Origin: Akkermansiaceae bacterium
Lineage (GTDB): Bacteria > Verrucomicrobiota > Verrucomicrobiia > Verrucomicrobiales > DEV007
Direction: 5' to 3'
NCBI GenBank assembly: GCA_024233085.1
Contig: JACKQC010000005.1
Span: forward strand, 1 to 64,000
Length of the DNA stretch: 64,000 bases
Below the pieces are notes generated by a model, which was given only the letters and a program-made list of their open reading frames with translations, did no database searches and was not told the DNA's origin. Position numbers and translations under genes: made by a program. Shown here in pieces: positions 42,037 to 51,699 of this stretch. The first letter of the stretch is position 1, and every line of letters starts with the position of its first letter.

Positions 42037-44604
42037 TCAGTTGGCGGCGGCCATCGGCTGGGAGCCGGACTTGGCAGAAGGCTCCGCGGCGGAGATTTTC
42101 TTCCGGCCGGGCACCTCGTCCCAGGACTGGTAGATAACCGGCTCGCCGTCGGAGCGGGGCGGGTTGACGACTTCGGGAAGTTTTTCCGTCGAAATCTCGT
42201 CCACCGCCGCCGCCGGGCGCACCTCGGCGATCGGCTCGGGCAGGGGCTCGGCTCTGGGCGCATCAATTTCGGGCTTCGCCGAAACGGATGCGCTGCCGCC
42301 GGGTTCGGGCATTTCGCCGGGGCCGGCGTGCCCGGACATCGGGCGACCCAGTTTGGCGAGCAGACCATCTTTGCCGCCGCCGTCGTTCGATTCGTGCGAT
42401 TCCTTCCTCCGCGCGGCGGCGAAGGTCGCGGCCGGCTCGGCGTGGCCGGCGCCTTTGTCCGCTTTCGGCGGGAAAAGGTGGTCGCCCCACTCGTAGCCGA
42501 GGCGCGCGCTGCCGAAGTGGGCGCTGGCGTTGTTCCTCGCGAACTGGCCCTGGTAGCCGAGGCTGCTGTTCCAGCCGTTGCCGAAGTCGACCCGCAGCGC
42601 GGCGCCGAGTTCGAGCCAGTCGGTGCCGGCGTGGGTGCCGTCGGCCTGGGCGCCATAGCCGCCGATGCGCCGGGCGCTGTTTCCATTGACCAGAATGAAG
42701 GGCGAAGTCTCCAGGGTGGCGCCGACCGGATCGGACTCGGGCATGTATTCGTGGGCCCAGGCGGCGCTCAACTGCGTGGTCACCGTCCCGCGACCGGCGC
42801 GGACCTGGTGGGTGACGTGCCAGCCGAGGCGGCTGATCATGGACTCGAAATTGTCGTCCGGATAAACCAGGTTGGCGTTGCCGCCGCCGGTTTCGGTGTA
42901 GCCGTCGATGTCGCCGGTGCTGTAAACGAGGCCGAGATCGGGGCCGGTGGTGATTTGATCGGTCAGGCGAAGGGAGTACCCGGCGTTGAGCGCGATGTTG
43001 TGGGAGTTGCTGTCGGTGTCGCCGTGGGCGTTGGAACCCAGCAAAGTGTTGCGGGTGATCTCGTTGTTGAAATCGCCGTAGGAGTAGAGGGCGTCGGCGT
43101 AGAAGCGCTTCCAGAGCCAGGTGACGTAGGTGCTGAGCATTTGGCCCTCGACATCGATGCCGCCGAGGTTGCTGGCGATTTCGGTGTCGCTCCAGACATG
43201 GCTGAAGGCCCCGCCGATCAGGAGGTTGCGGGAAAGGCGGTATTCGAGCCCGAGGGTGCCGGTGTAGCTGTCGGTGTCGAACCCGCGGGCGTTGCGGCTG
43301 AGATTGTCCTGATCGAAGTCGCCGTAGTCGAAGGCGGTGAAGGCCTCGAAGCGCTGGTGGGGGTTTTCCTCGAGGACGACTTTGGAGCCGAGGGATTCCT
43401 TGCCGGAGCCTTCGGGGACGGCGACGACGGCCTTGATGGCGACCGGGGCGATGGCGGCGGAGATGGGGATGGGCCCGCCGAGCATGGCGGTGGGCATGGC
43501 CGACCACACGGTGTCGCCGCCGTAGAGGGTGTCGAGCAACTCGACCTCCTCGCCGTCGGCGAGGCCGAGGGCGACGCGGTAGTCCATGTGCTGGTTGGCG
43601 GCGAACTCCATGTAACGCAGCGTGTTGTGGGAGGTCTGATCGCCGCCGAAATTCTGCTGAAAGATCTGGAAATCGGCGGCGTCGACATCGCCGTCGTCAT
43701 CGTAGTCGGCGAAACCGGCGCGGGCCCGGAAGAGGCGGTCGTTGAGGTCGCCGTGGACGGTGTTGAAGCCGGCCTGCTGGGTGACGGTGCGGTTGACGCC
43801 GGGCATCATCAGACCGGTGGTGAGCAGCGAGTTGATCGACCCGAGATCGACGACGAGAAAAGCCGGGTCATCGTCTTCCCGGCGGGCGGGGCCGGCTCCG
43901 GCGGACTCCGCCGGGCTCAGCGGAATGATGGCGTAGAGGACCGCAAGGGCGAAGTTGTCGGGAATCGATCCAGGGGTGTTTCCCGCAAACAAATATCCTT
44001 CCGTAGCGGTCGGATCCTGAACTCCTGTCGTTGATCCAGCGCCGGTTTCCGGATTTCCGGCACCGTAGAGAAAGAGCATGTTGCCGTCGTCGAAAAGGAC
44101 CGCCTCAATTTCGAAAGGACCGCCGCCACCAAAATGGTTGGTGTTGTTCCACTGAAAAACATTGGCGGCACTGGAACCGCCACCGGGATTCATGTAGGGA
44201 CTTGAGGCGAAATATTGGTGGTAAATGCCCCCACCCACGTCCAAGTCGTCATGAAGGACATAGATTCGGCCGCCGGTTCCCGAGCTGGGGGATTGAGGCA
44301 GAGGGGTATCGTTTGTAAGATCTCCACCGCCATCCCCCGCCGTGGAGAGAAAGCCGTTCGTGGTAGCGAACAGGGTCGTGTAAGTGGTTCCGAAAAAGGA
44401 AAAGCCGGGGCCACCCAATGGTGCGGAGAAGCTTTCGTCGTCACCCCCGCCCAAGAACGTGCCTGTCCCCGAGATATCGGTGATGCCGGGATTGGCAACG
44501 GGGTTGAACGTGTAGGTTTGAGCCTGTCCCGACCGGGGCATCGCCAAGAACAGCAATCCCAATCCCGAGACAAGCGTGAAGCAACCCAACTTTTGGCAGG
44601 TCAT
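42037..44604 (-). CDS. Autotransporter-type outer membrane protein with calcium-binding repeat and C-terminal tail
   Basis: 855 residues from ATG 44604, which has a good ribosome binding site and signal peptide (MTCQKLGCFTLVSGLGLLFL...GQA). The passenger (about 28-430) has a GGGDDESFSAPL start and one dockerin-like EF-hand loop, DYDDDGDVDAADFQIFQQNFGG in sense (short motif DYDDDGDVDAADFQ). Residues about 440-730 read as a beta-barrel of alternating aromatic strands (RFEAFTAFDYGDFDQ, LGLEYRLSRNLLIGGAFSHV, YADALYSYGDF, SLGYQGQF, SARLGYEWGDHLF). A 120-residue Ala/Pro/Glu-rich tail follows the last strand, whereas autotransporter barrels normally end at the C-terminus. It is divergent from the VCBS gene. 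Confidence 0.8.
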   Translation of the reverse strand: MTCQKLGCFTLVSGLGLLFLAMPRSGQAQTYTFNPVANPGITDISGTGTFLGGGDDESFSAPLGGPGFSFFGTTYTTLFATTNGFLSTAGDGGGDLTNDTPLPQSPSSGTGGRIYVLHDDLDVGGGIYHQYFASSPYMNPGGGSSAANVFQWNNTNHFGGGGPFEIEAVLFDDGNMLFLYGAGNPETGAGSTTGVQDPTATEGYLFAGNTPGSIPDNFALAVLYAIIPLSPAESAGAGPARREDDDPAFLVVDLGSINSLLTTGLMMPGVNRTVTQQAGFNTVHGDLNDRLFRARAGFADYDDDGDVDAADFQIFQQNFGGDQTSHNTLRYMEFAANQHMDYRVALGLADGEEVELLDTLYGGDTVWSAMPTAMLGGPIPISAAIAPVAIKAVVAVPEGSGKESLGSKVVLEENPHQRFEAFTAFDYGDFDQDNLSRNARGFDTDSYTGTLGLEYRLSRNLLIGGAFSHVWSDTEIASNLGGIDVEGQMLSTYVTWLWKRFYADALYSYGDFNNEITRNTLLGSNAHGDTDSNSHNIALNAGYSLRLTDQITTGPDLGLVYSTGDIDGYTETGGGNANLVYPDDNFESMISRLGWHVTHQVRAGRGTVTTQLSAAWAHEYMPESDPVGATLETSPFILVNGNSARRIGGYGAQADGTHAGTDWLELGAALRVDFGNGWNSSLGYQGQFARNNASAHFGSARLGYEWGDHLFPPKADKGAGHAEPAATFAAARRKESHESNDGGGKDGLLAKLGRPMSGHAGPGEMPEPGGSASVSAKPEIDAPRAEPLPEPIAEVRPAAAVDEISTEKLPEVVNPPRSDGEPVIYQSWDEVPGRKKISAAEPSAKSGSQPMAAAN

Positions 44605-44615
44605 GAAGTTAGAAA

Positions 44616-44625
44616 TCCCTCCTGA
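44616..44625 (-). promoter_or_regulatory. Strong ribosome binding site of the autotransporter gene
   Basis: On the minus strand TCAGGAGGGA, 11 nt before the ATG at 44604. It is one of few clear Shine-Dalgarno sites in the window and decides this start against longer in-frame options. Confidence 0.7.
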
Positions 44626-44817
44626 GAATGTGAGCGGTCGGTCGTGGAAAAGCCGCGGGTCACGGCAATCCGGCGACATTTCAGTCGAAGTAGCAAAAAA
44701 AGGCAAGAAAAAAGAATCAAGAAGATCAAGATTCCCGAAATAAATGGATGGCGGGCGAATCACCCGCCTCGCCGCATTTGCGGGTTGCGAATTTTGGACC
44801 TCATCGAAAACTGTCCC

Positions 44818-47800
44818 ATGAGATCCACCTTTTTGTTTGGACTCCTGTTGGGAACGGTGTGGGGAGGCCTGGCACGGGGAGAGGAATGGGTTGAGTCCAT
44901 TCCGCTTTCGAAGCCGTCGGCCGAGGGGAGAACTCCGAAGTTCGAGAGCTTGGGAGTCGCTGAAACGGGGATCGACTTTCAGAATTTCCTGAAGCCGGAA
45001 AATATCCGAAAATATCTTTATAACGGGTCCGGCGGTTGCGCGGGGGACTTTGACGGTGACGGAATGCCGGACTTGTTTCTGGTTTCGGAGGATGGGCAGA
45101 ACCAGTTGCTGCGACAGACGGCGCCTTGGAAATTCGAAAACGTCACGGCGGCGTCCGGAATTCGGGAGGAAGACGCCTGGGGATCGGGAGCCTGCTTCGC
45201 GGATGTGGATAACGACGGGGACCTGGACCTTTTCGTCTGCAACATGGGAAGCCCTTGCCGGCTCCACATCAATCAGGGGGACGGAACCTTTCTGGAAGAG
45301 GCTCGGGGCCGCGGCCTGGGGCTGGACGACGCGACGTGGATGGCGTCGTTCGCGGACTACGACCGGGACGGCGATCTGGACTGTTTCCTGTTAACCTATC
45401 GATTGTTTTATGTGGGGGAAAAGGACCCGACATTTGAAATTCAAAACATCAACGGCCAACCGGCCGTGCCCGCCCATCTGGAGGAGGAGTTTTTCCTGGT
45501 CGGCGGGCGCCCCCAGGAAGCCGGGAGGAAGGATCGCCTTTTCCGGAACGACGGATCCGGTGTCTTCACGGAAGTCACCGGAGCGGCGGGAATGGACGCG
45601 GAGCTTCATCACGGCCTGTCGGCGACCTGGTGGGACTACAACAATGACGGGTGGCCGGATCTCCACGTCGCGAACGACTTCACGGACCCGGACCGCCTCT
45701 GGAGAAACAACGGTGACGGCACGTTCACCAATGTCCTCAAGGAAACCTTTCCCTACACGACGTGGTTTTCCATGGGCGGCGACTTTGGTGATGTCAATCG
45801 GGATGGCTGGTTCGACTTCTACGTTGCCGACATGTCGGCGATGAATCATTACCGCCAGAAAATGGAGATGGGCGAAATGGGGCGGAGTTCCTGGTTTCTC
45901 GATTTTCCGGAACCCCGCCAGATCATGCGGAACATGCTGTACATCAACGCCGGAGGGCGGCGTTTTCTGGAATCCGGCTTTCTGTCGGGCCTGGAGAGCA
46001 CCGGCTGGACCTGGGCGGTCCGGTTTGCCGATTTTGACTGCGATGGATGGGAAGACGCGATGGTGACGAACGGAATGGCGCGGGACGTCAACAACTCCGA
46101 CCACGTGGCCGAGATCGCCCGACTCAACGAGGCCGGGAAACTCGCCGAACGCGACGCATTGCTGAAATCGTACGACAAAACGGGAGCCGACCACAACAAG
46201 GTCTTCCGAAATCGGGGGGATCTCACTTTCGAAGACGTCAGCGAGGCGTGGAACTACAACGATTTCTCGGCGAGTTTCGGGTTGATCCTGGCGGACCTCG
46301 ACCGGGACGGCGATCTCGACGCGGTGGTCAACAACATGAACGCCCCGGTGGGCGTCTATCGAAACGATCTCGGTTCCGGCCACCGGATGCTGATCGAGTT
46401 GCGGGGCGGGCGGTCGAACCATTTCGGCGTGGGGGCGCGGCTGCGGCTGAAATCCGCGTCCGGCTGGCAATCCCGCATGCTGTCGCTGGCCCGCGGGTAC
46501 GAATCCGGCGAAGAACCGGTGATTCACTTTGGGCTCGGTCCGGACGAGGTGGCGGAGAGGCTGGAAATTGAGTGGCCGAGTGGAACGCGGCAGGTCGTGA
46601 AAGATCTCGCCGCCGGGTTTCGCCACATCGTCACCGAACCTGACGGCGACGAGGAACCGGCGCCCGCCCGGCGAACGCCCGAATCCCGGCGAACCCTGTT
46701 TTCACAGGATGCGATCGCGGGACTGACCTTCGAGCATCGGGAAGATTTGGATTTTGACGACTTCGAGAAGGAATCGCTCCTGCCGTGGCGCCTGTCGCGA
46801 TTGGGGCCGGGGCTGGCTTTTGGCGACGCGGACGCGGACGGGGACGAGGATCTTTGGGTCGGGGGCGCGAGCCGCCAGGATGGGGCGCTGTTTCGAAGAG
46901 AGGCGGATGGCCGGTGGATTGCCGAGATATCCGGTCCCTGGCGGGCGGATTCGAAGTCCGAGGATATGGGGGCGGTGTTTATCGATCCGGATGGCGACGG
47001 AGACATGGACCTTTACGTGGCGAGCGGCGGATACCAACCCGAACTTTCCGGCGAGCCGATTCTTGAGGACCGTCTGTACATCAACGCCGAATTTGGAGAA
47101 GGGGAGGCCAAAAAGCGGGGTTTTGCGAAGGCGAATCCGAGTTCCGATCCGAAGGAGCGCGCCTTCGAGAGCGCCGGCGTGGTGGCGGCCGCCGATTTCG
47201 ATCGGGACGGTGACGTTGACTTGTTTGTCGGGTCACGGGCGATGCCGGGGCATTTTAACGACATTCCTCCCCAGCGGTTGTTGCGCAACGAAGGGGACCG
47301 GCTTCGCGATGTCATCGGGGAATTGGCGCCCGAAATGCGCGAAATCGGCAGGGTTTCGGGCGCGCTGTGGACTGATTTCGATGGCGACGGCAGGCTCGAC
47401 CTGCTGCTTACCCTCACCTGGGGAGCGGTGAAGGCATTTCACCAAGGGGAGGACGGCCGCTTCGCCGATGTGACCGAAGCCGCCGGACTGGCGGAATATC
47501 AAGGATGGTGGCAGGGCATCGATGCCGGCGATCTCGATGGCGACGGCGACATGGACTACGTGGCCACCAACCTGGGACACAACACCAAATACCACGCCTC
47601 GATGGAGCATCCGATCCTGGTTTACCTCAATGACTTCGACGGCAACGGGCAGTGCGATCTCGTCGAGGCGGAATTCGAGGGAGACACCCTTTACCCGATG
47701 CGCGGGAGGGGATGCAGCTCGCAGGCCATGCCCTTCATCCGGCAGAAATTCGAGACCTTCCACGCTTTCGCCTCCGCCAATCTGGAGGCCATATACGGTC

Positions 47801-48504
47801 AGCCGAAGCTCGAAGAGGCGCATGTCCTGAAACTAACCCACCTCGAGTCCTCCGCCCTGGTCAACGACGGGGAGGGGCATTTCACGGTCAAGCCGCTGCC
47901 CCATCTGGCGCAGATCGCCCCCGCTTTCGGCGTCGTGGTCGAGGACTTCGACGGGGATGGGCGTCCGGACGCGGTTCTGGCCCAGAATTTCTACTCGCCA
48001 CAGGTCGAAACCGGACGGATGAGCGGCGGGTTGGGTCTGTTCCTGAAGGGCAACGGTGACGGAACCTTCACGGAGATCGAGCCCGAAGACAGCGGGATAT
48101 GGATTCACGAGGATGCCAAAAGTCTGGCGAAGGGAGACCTCAACGGCGACGGAGCGCCCGATCTCGTGTGCGCCACGAACAACGGACCACTGAAAACGCT
48201 CGTGAACCAGACCCGCGGGCCGGAGGCGCGCTGGACGACGATCGCTTTGGAGGCCGGAAAGGGAAACCCCACCGCCGTCGGATCGCGGGTCGAGATCGAA
48301 ACCAACACGGGCGCGAAGATAACCAAAGAAGTCGCGGCGGGAGGGAGTTACCTGGCGCAATCGACGGCGACCCTCTTTGTGGCGCTGGGTCGTGAAGAGT
48401 GGATTACCACGGTGAAGGTGCGGTGGCCCAGGGGAGACAGTAGCGAATCCTCCTTCGAGATGTTTCAGAGTCGCGTGATGTTGCGGCGTCCCGAGACGCG
48501 GTAA
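44818..48504 (+). CDS. Secreted FG-GAP/VCBS and ASPIC/UnbV repeat protein
   Basis: 1228 residues from ATG 44818, with signal peptide (MRSTFLFGLLLGTVWGG...ARG). Many VCBS/FG-GAP units with calcium-loop motifs: DFDGDGMPDLFLVSEDG, DVDNDGDLDLFVCNMG, DYDRDGDLDCFLLTY, DADADGDEDLWVGG, DPDGDGDMDLYVASGG and DFDGDGRPDAVLAQNFY. Two ASPIC/UnbV domains follow such runs: one near the middle (SNHFGVGARLRLKSASGW, then LEIEWPSGTRQ) and one at the C-terminus (NPTAVGSRVEIETNTG, then VKVRWPRGDSS). The layout is therefore two similar halves, each a propeller plus UnbV. Such proteins are secreted and calcium-bound; binding partners are unknown. Divergent from the autotransporter gene. Confidence 0.9.
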   Translation: MRSTFLFGLLLGTVWGGLARGEEWVESIPLSKPSAEGRTPKFESLGVAETGIDFQNFLKPENIRKYLYNGSGGCAGDFDGDGMPDLFLVSEDGQNQLLRQTAPWKFENVTAASGIREEDAWGSGACFADVDNDGDLDLFVCNMGSPCRLHINQGDGTFLEEARGRGLGLDDATWMASFADYDRDGDLDCFLLTYRLFYVGEKDPTFEIQNINGQPAVPAHLEEEFFLVGGRPQEAGRKDRLFRNDGSGVFTEVTGAAGMDAELHHGLSATWWDYNNDGWPDLHVANDFTDPDRLWRNNGDGTFTNVLKETFPYTTWFSMGGDFGDVNRDGWFDFYVADMSAMNHYRQKMEMGEMGRSSWFLDFPEPRQIMRNMLYINAGGRRFLESGFLSGLESTGWTWAVRFADFDCDGWEDAMVTNGMARDVNNSDHVAEIARLNEAGKLAERDALLKSYDKTGADHNKVFRNRGDLTFEDVSEAWNYNDFSASFGLILADLDRDGDLDAVVNNMNAPVGVYRNDLGSGHRMLIELRGGRSNHFGVGARLRLKSASGWQSRMLSLARGYESGEEPVIHFGLGPDEVAERLEIEWPSGTRQVVKDLAAGFRHIVTEPDGDEEPAPARRTPESRRTLFSQDAIAGLTFEHREDLDFDDFEKESLLPWRLSRLGPGLAFGDADADGDEDLWVGGASRQDGALFRREADGRWIAEISGPWRADSKSEDMGAVFIDPDGDGDMDLYVASGGYQPELSGEPILEDRLYINAEFGEGEAKKRGFAKANPSSDPKERAFESAGVVAAADFDRDGDVDLFVGSRAMPGHFNDIPPQRLLRNEGDRLRDVIGELAPEMREIGRVSGALWTDFDGDGRLDLLLTLTWGAVKAFHQGEDGRFADVTEAAGLAEYQGWWQGIDAGDLDGDGDMDYVATNLGHNTKYHASMEHPILVYLNDFDGNGQCDLVEAEFEGDTLYPMRGRGCSSQAMPFIRQKFETFHAFASANLEAIYGQPKLEEAHVLKLTHLESSALVNDGEGHFTVKPLPHLAQIAPAFGVVVEDFDGDGRPDAVLAQNFYSPQVETGRMSGGLGLFLKGNGDGTFTEIEPEDSGIWIHEDAKSLAKGDLNGDGAPDLVCATNNGPLKTLVNQTRGPEARWTTIALEAGKGNPTAVGSRVEIETNTGAKITKEVAAGGSYLAQSTATLFVALGREEWITTVKVRWPRGDSSESSFEMFQSRVMLRRPETR

Positions 48505-48595
48505 GCGGCGGTGGGCGAGTTCCTTCCCGCCGCCGCCATCGCCGAAACGACGAAAAAAGGCGAAAGATTGGCAAGATTGGTGGCGTAAACCGTTG

Positions 48596-48625
48596 GAAGA
48601 ACAATTATTTAAGACTACTGTAATA
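48596..48625 (+). promoter_or_regulatory. Candidate promoter of the coiled-coil membrane protein gene
   Basis: A TTGGAA box and, after about 17 bases, TACTGT, in an AT-rich island just before the ATG at 48631. The match to the housekeeping consensus is partial, and the start codon would lie very close to the transcription start. Confidence 0.25.
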
Positions 48626-48630
48626 CCGCT

Positions 48631-49545
48631 ATGGAACAGGAAAAAGATTTCGAAATCGATAAGGAATCCAGTGCCGAGGGGGCGCCCCGCGGTGGAGGTT
48701 CCAAAGGGCCCATCGTCATCCTGACCCTGCTGATGCTGGCGCTGGCCGGTCTGGCGGGCGTCTTCGGCTGGCTCTGGAGCAAGCAGCAGAAACTCGTGCT
48801 GGAAAGGGACGGCCAGATCCGCCAACTCGAAGCCCAGGCGACGCAGTTGGAAAAAACCAAGTCCGACCTCGAGGCCGAACTCGCCGACAAACAGTCCGAA
48901 CTGGACCGCGAACGCTCCGAACGCGCCAAGGAACGCGAGCGTCTCCTGGCCGAGGGCGCCGAAAAACTCCAGCGGGCCTACGCGCAGTTCAACGAAATCG
49001 TGTACGACAGCCGCAAGACCATCGAATACATCGGCTCGGTCGAGGACAAGCTGAAAGCCGGCAAGGCGCTCGACGAGCAGGAGTCGGAAAAGCTCAAGAC
49101 CGTCGTCAACGGACTCACGATGCTGCACCAGCAGTATCGGAAGCCGATCGGCGAATTTCGCGAACTGGAGCGTTACCTCTCGGAGCAGCTCGCCGTGCCC
49201 GCGAGCATTCCGCCGAAGGAGCGCTACGGACTGCTGCAGCGGATTTTCAGCAAGGAATACAAGGTCGAGCGCGAGAATTTCTACAAGGAGCAGGGCCAGC
49301 GCGAGGCCTTCGAGCGGGCCCGGGGCAAGGTCGCCGAGGCCTACGGCCGCGCGCAGGCGCAGATGAACGCCATCGCCCTGGACTCGGACAAATTTCTCAA
49401 TGAACTCGACACCCTGATCGCGTCGAACAACGCCTCCGCCGCCGAGGTGGACGCCTTCTTCGAGAAATCGAAGGAGATCCTCAAGATCCACGACAAGATC
49501 ATGAGCATCGAGCCGGAGAAGGACCTCCAGCCGGTGAAGCCCTGA
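48631..49545 (+). CDS. Membrane-anchored coiled-coil protein of unknown function
   Basis: 304 residues. A short acidic N-terminus, one transmembrane helix (about 28-50: PIVILTLLMLALAGLAGVFGWLW), then a long coiled coil at about 52-115 rich in Gln/Glu/Lys (RQLEAQATQLEKTKSDLEAE) and further helices to the end (RGKVAEAYGRAQAQMNAIAL). No family motif is recognised. The topology (short cytoplasmic, long helical periplasmic part) is that of scaffold-type envelope proteins. It stands alone, with an AT-rich 5' gap and hairpin copy 7 downstream. Confidence 0.75.
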   Translation: MEQEKDFEIDKESSAEGAPRGGGSKGPIVILTLLMLALAGLAGVFGWLWSKQQKLVLERDGQIRQLEAQATQLEKTKSDLEAELADKQSELDRERSERAKERERLLAEGAEKLQRAYAQFNEIVYDSRKTIEYIGSVEDKLKAGKALDEQESEKLKTVVNGLTMLHQQYRKPIGEFRELERYLSEQLAVPASIPPKERYGLLQRIFSKEYKVERENFYKEQGQREAFERARGKVAEAYGRAQAQMNAIALDSDKFLNELDTLIASNNASAAEVDAFFEKSKEILKIHDKIMSIEPEKDLQPVKP

Positions 49546-49601
49546 TAAGGCCGGGTCCGCCCGCCGGACGGCCGACGATGGCGAGAGGGCCATCCCTGAC
49601 T

Positions 49602-49638
49602 GAACAGGGTTGACTCTCCGACCATACCCTGTTGAGTC
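49602..49638. repeat. 37-bp hairpin repeat, copy 7
   Basis: Arms AACAGGGTTGACTC and GACCATACCCTGTT around TCC, then a GAGTC tail. It lies between the coiled-coil gene and the Gfo/Idh/MocA gene, 30 bp before the latter's start. Confidence 0.75.
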
Positions 49639-49668
49639 GCGGGGAGTTTTTCGACGTTTCGCCCCTCC

Positions 49669-50919
49669 ATGAGCGCCTCCCCGAAACCCGTCCTCCTCAT
49701 TGGCGGCGGCATGATCACCAAGGTCCAGGTGCTGCCGTCGCTCTTTCAATTGCAGCGGCTCGGCCGAATCGGAGAGATCACCGTCACCGCGCGCCGCAAG
49801 TCGACCCTCACGCCGCTGATCGAGGACGCGGATCTCCGCGCGGCCTTTCCGGGGCAGTCCTTCCACGCCCAGCCGGGGCCCGACGCGGACGACTCCGCCC
49901 AGGCCGACCTCCACAAGCGCCTGCTCGACGAGTTGCCGCCGGGATCGATCGTTTACATCGCGATTCCGGACCAGAACCACCACGAGGTGCTGTGCGAGAC
50001 GCTGGACCGCGGCCATCACGTGGTCTGCGTCAAACCGCTCGTCCTCAGCCACGAGCACGCGCTCGACGTCCGGCGGCGGGCCTTCGAAAAGGGGCTTTTC
50101 GTCGGGGTGGAGTACCACAAGCGGTATGACGACCGCAACTGGATCGCGCGGCGGAAGTATCGCGCCGGACAGCTCGGGGAATTCAAACTCGGGCAGGCCT
50201 GCCTTCACGAGAAGTGGTGGTATCGCGACTCGAATTTCATGAACTGGTGCACGACGGATCAGACGGACTTTTTCGTCTATATCGGCTGTCACTACGTGGA
50301 TCTGGTGGCGTTCATCACGGGATTGAAACCCGTCGCCGTCTCGGTGCACGGGATCGAGGACCGGTTTCCGAACGGCAACGCCGGCTACCTTTACACCGAC
50401 GCCCGCGTGATCTGGGAAAACGGCGCCGTGCTCAACGTGCAGAACGGCATCGCCTACCCGAATCAGGCCGTGGCCGGCAACGACCAGGGAATGAAGCTCT
50501 ACACCAAGGACGAGGCCACGGGCATCGGCGGCTTCATTCAGCACGTCGACAACTACCGGGGAGTCGCCTACTGCGCGATCGAAGCGGGCAACGACCCGGG
50601 GGACACGGCGCATCATCTGGTGAATCCGGATTACTTCCAGATGATCGAGCGCGCCGACGGGCCGGGGCTGCGTCCGGTCGGTTACGGCTACCGGGCCATC
50701 GAGCAGCTCGTCGAAACGGCGGCGCGGGTCGCGGACGCGGGCGATCTCGCGGCGCGACAGGCGATGCTCGCCGAGATCGACGAGGCGGGCTGGCACGCGA
50801 CGCCGGCGAACAGCTTTTACAACGAACTGGTCGTCGAGGCGGGCCGGCAATCGATTCTCAACGGCGGCCGGCGCGTGGACATCGCGTACGGCGACGCGCC
50901 CGGCGTGGCCTTCGCGTGA
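49669..50919 (+). CDS. Gfo/Idh/MocA-family NAD(P)-dependent oxidoreductase
   Basis: 416 residues from ATG 49669. The N-terminal dinucleotide domain starts VLLIGGGMITKVQVLPSL with a modified Gly-rich loop and includes VYIAIPDQNHHEVLCETLDRGHHVVCVKPL, cited here as AIPDQNHHEVL and GHHVVCVKPL with the EKP-type lysine. The C-terminal half has the mixed sheet and the block DFFVYIGCHYVDLVAFITGL carrying a conserved His. The family oxidises hydroxyl groups of sugars or inositols. There is no export signal. Substrate unknown. It is preceded by hairpin copy 7 and convergent with a small membrane protein gene. Confidence 0.9.
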   Translation: MSASPKPVLLIGGGMITKVQVLPSLFQLQRLGRIGEITVTARRKSTLTPLIEDADLRAAFPGQSFHAQPGPDADDSAQADLHKRLLDELPPGSIVYIAIPDQNHHEVLCETLDRGHHVVCVKPLVLSHEHALDVRRRAFEKGLFVGVEYHKRYDDRNWIARRKYRAGQLGEFKLGQACLHEKWWYRDSNFMNWCTTDQTDFFVYIGCHYVDLVAFITGLKPVAVSVHGIEDRFPNGNAGYLYTDARVIWENGAVLNVQNGIAYPNQAVAGNDQGMKLYTKDEATGIGGFIQHVDNYRGVAYCAIEAGNDPGDTAHHLVNPDYFQMIERADGPGLRPVGYGYRAIEQLVETAARVADAGDLAARQAMLAEIDEAGWHATPANSFYNELVVEAGRQSILNGGRRVDIAYGDAPGVAFA

Positions 50920-50938
50920 AGGCGGCGCTCCGGCCGGA

Positions 50939-51472
50939 TCACGGGCTCTCGAACCAACCGCGGGCGGTTTTTTGCCACGCGGGCCAGCGGTCTTTGAGCC
51001 AGACGAGCGCGCGGGGCGTGCGCTCGACGGTGGCGTGTTCGAAACGGCCGGCGACGATCTTGCGGTCGTAATCACGGGCGGTGTTTTCCAAGGCGGTCCC
51101 GGGGTCGAGTCCGGCGGGCGGCGCCTTGGCGAGTTCGTAGCGCCAGACGAGATTGTCGCGGCGATAGGCGAGCGTTGCGCCGTCCGGACTCCAGCACGCG
51201 GAATCGCCGAGGTCCCGGACGATTTGTGAATTGGCGACCGCGGCGATCTTGCGAAACGATTTCCAGGCCTCCCACGGCGTGTCGTGCGTTTCGATCCGGG
51301 CGAAGCCGATGAATTCGTACCCGCTCATCGGGGTGGGAGTCATGGCGAGGAAGGTATTCGTGGAGACTTTCCTGATCGGCACCGGCCAGACCAGCCAGGC
51401 CAGGAAGGCGAGAGCGGCGACCACCGCCAGAATCCAGCGCGGACGGGTCAGCCAATGGCGGGGGAGTGTCAT
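50939..51472 (-). CDS. Single-span membrane protein with a TolB-like strand
   Basis: 177 residues from ATG 51472 (the open frame runs on to 52543 but overlaps a real plus-strand gene). One membrane helix at about 11-30 (RWILAVVAALAFLAWLVWPV). The periplasmic part contains CWSPDGATLAYRRDNLVWRY, typical of a TolB/WD40-type repeat, and a Trp-rich C-terminus. No family is recognised. It is convergent with the oxidoreductase gene (19 bp gap). Confidence 0.6.
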   Translation of the reverse strand: MTLPRHWLTRPRWILAVVAALAFLAWLVWPVPIRKVSTNTFLAMTPTPMSGYEFIGFARIETHDTPWEAWKSFRKIAAVANSQIVRDLGDSACWSPDGATLAYRRDNLVWRYELAKAPPAGLDPGTALENTARDYDRKIVAGRFEHATVERTPRALVWLKDRWPAWQKTARGWFESP

Positions 51473-51611
51473 TCCGGAAAGCGTAAGCCGGTCGCGGGGA
51501 GAATGTCGAGCCCTCATCGCCGTGGCGGGGGCGTCCTGGCCGCGGGCGGAGGAGGCGCGCACCTCGGGCGGTGGAGGTAGGATGATCGGGCGGAGGCCGT
51601 CTCCGCGAAAT

Positions 51612-51630
51612 CTTGGGCAGGATGCCCAAG
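51612..51630. repeat. Short palindrome CTTGGGC-AGGAT-GCCCAAG
   Basis: A perfect 7-bp stem with a 5-base loop, in a gap that also holds GGGGGCGTCCTGGCCGCGG at 51527-51545. The pair resembles parts of a longer dispersed intergenic element of PVC bacteria; I recall the pattern but cannot confirm it here. Confidence 0.4.
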
Positions 51631-51699
51631 CCACGATGAAAAACGGGGCGTGCGGAACGGGCGAGGATGGGGAAGGGTGGCGGCGCGATTCCCCGCCCG

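Noticed and set aside
47833..51075. Minus-strand open frame of 1080 codons
   Set aside because: Crosses two real plus-strand genes and two intergenic gaps.
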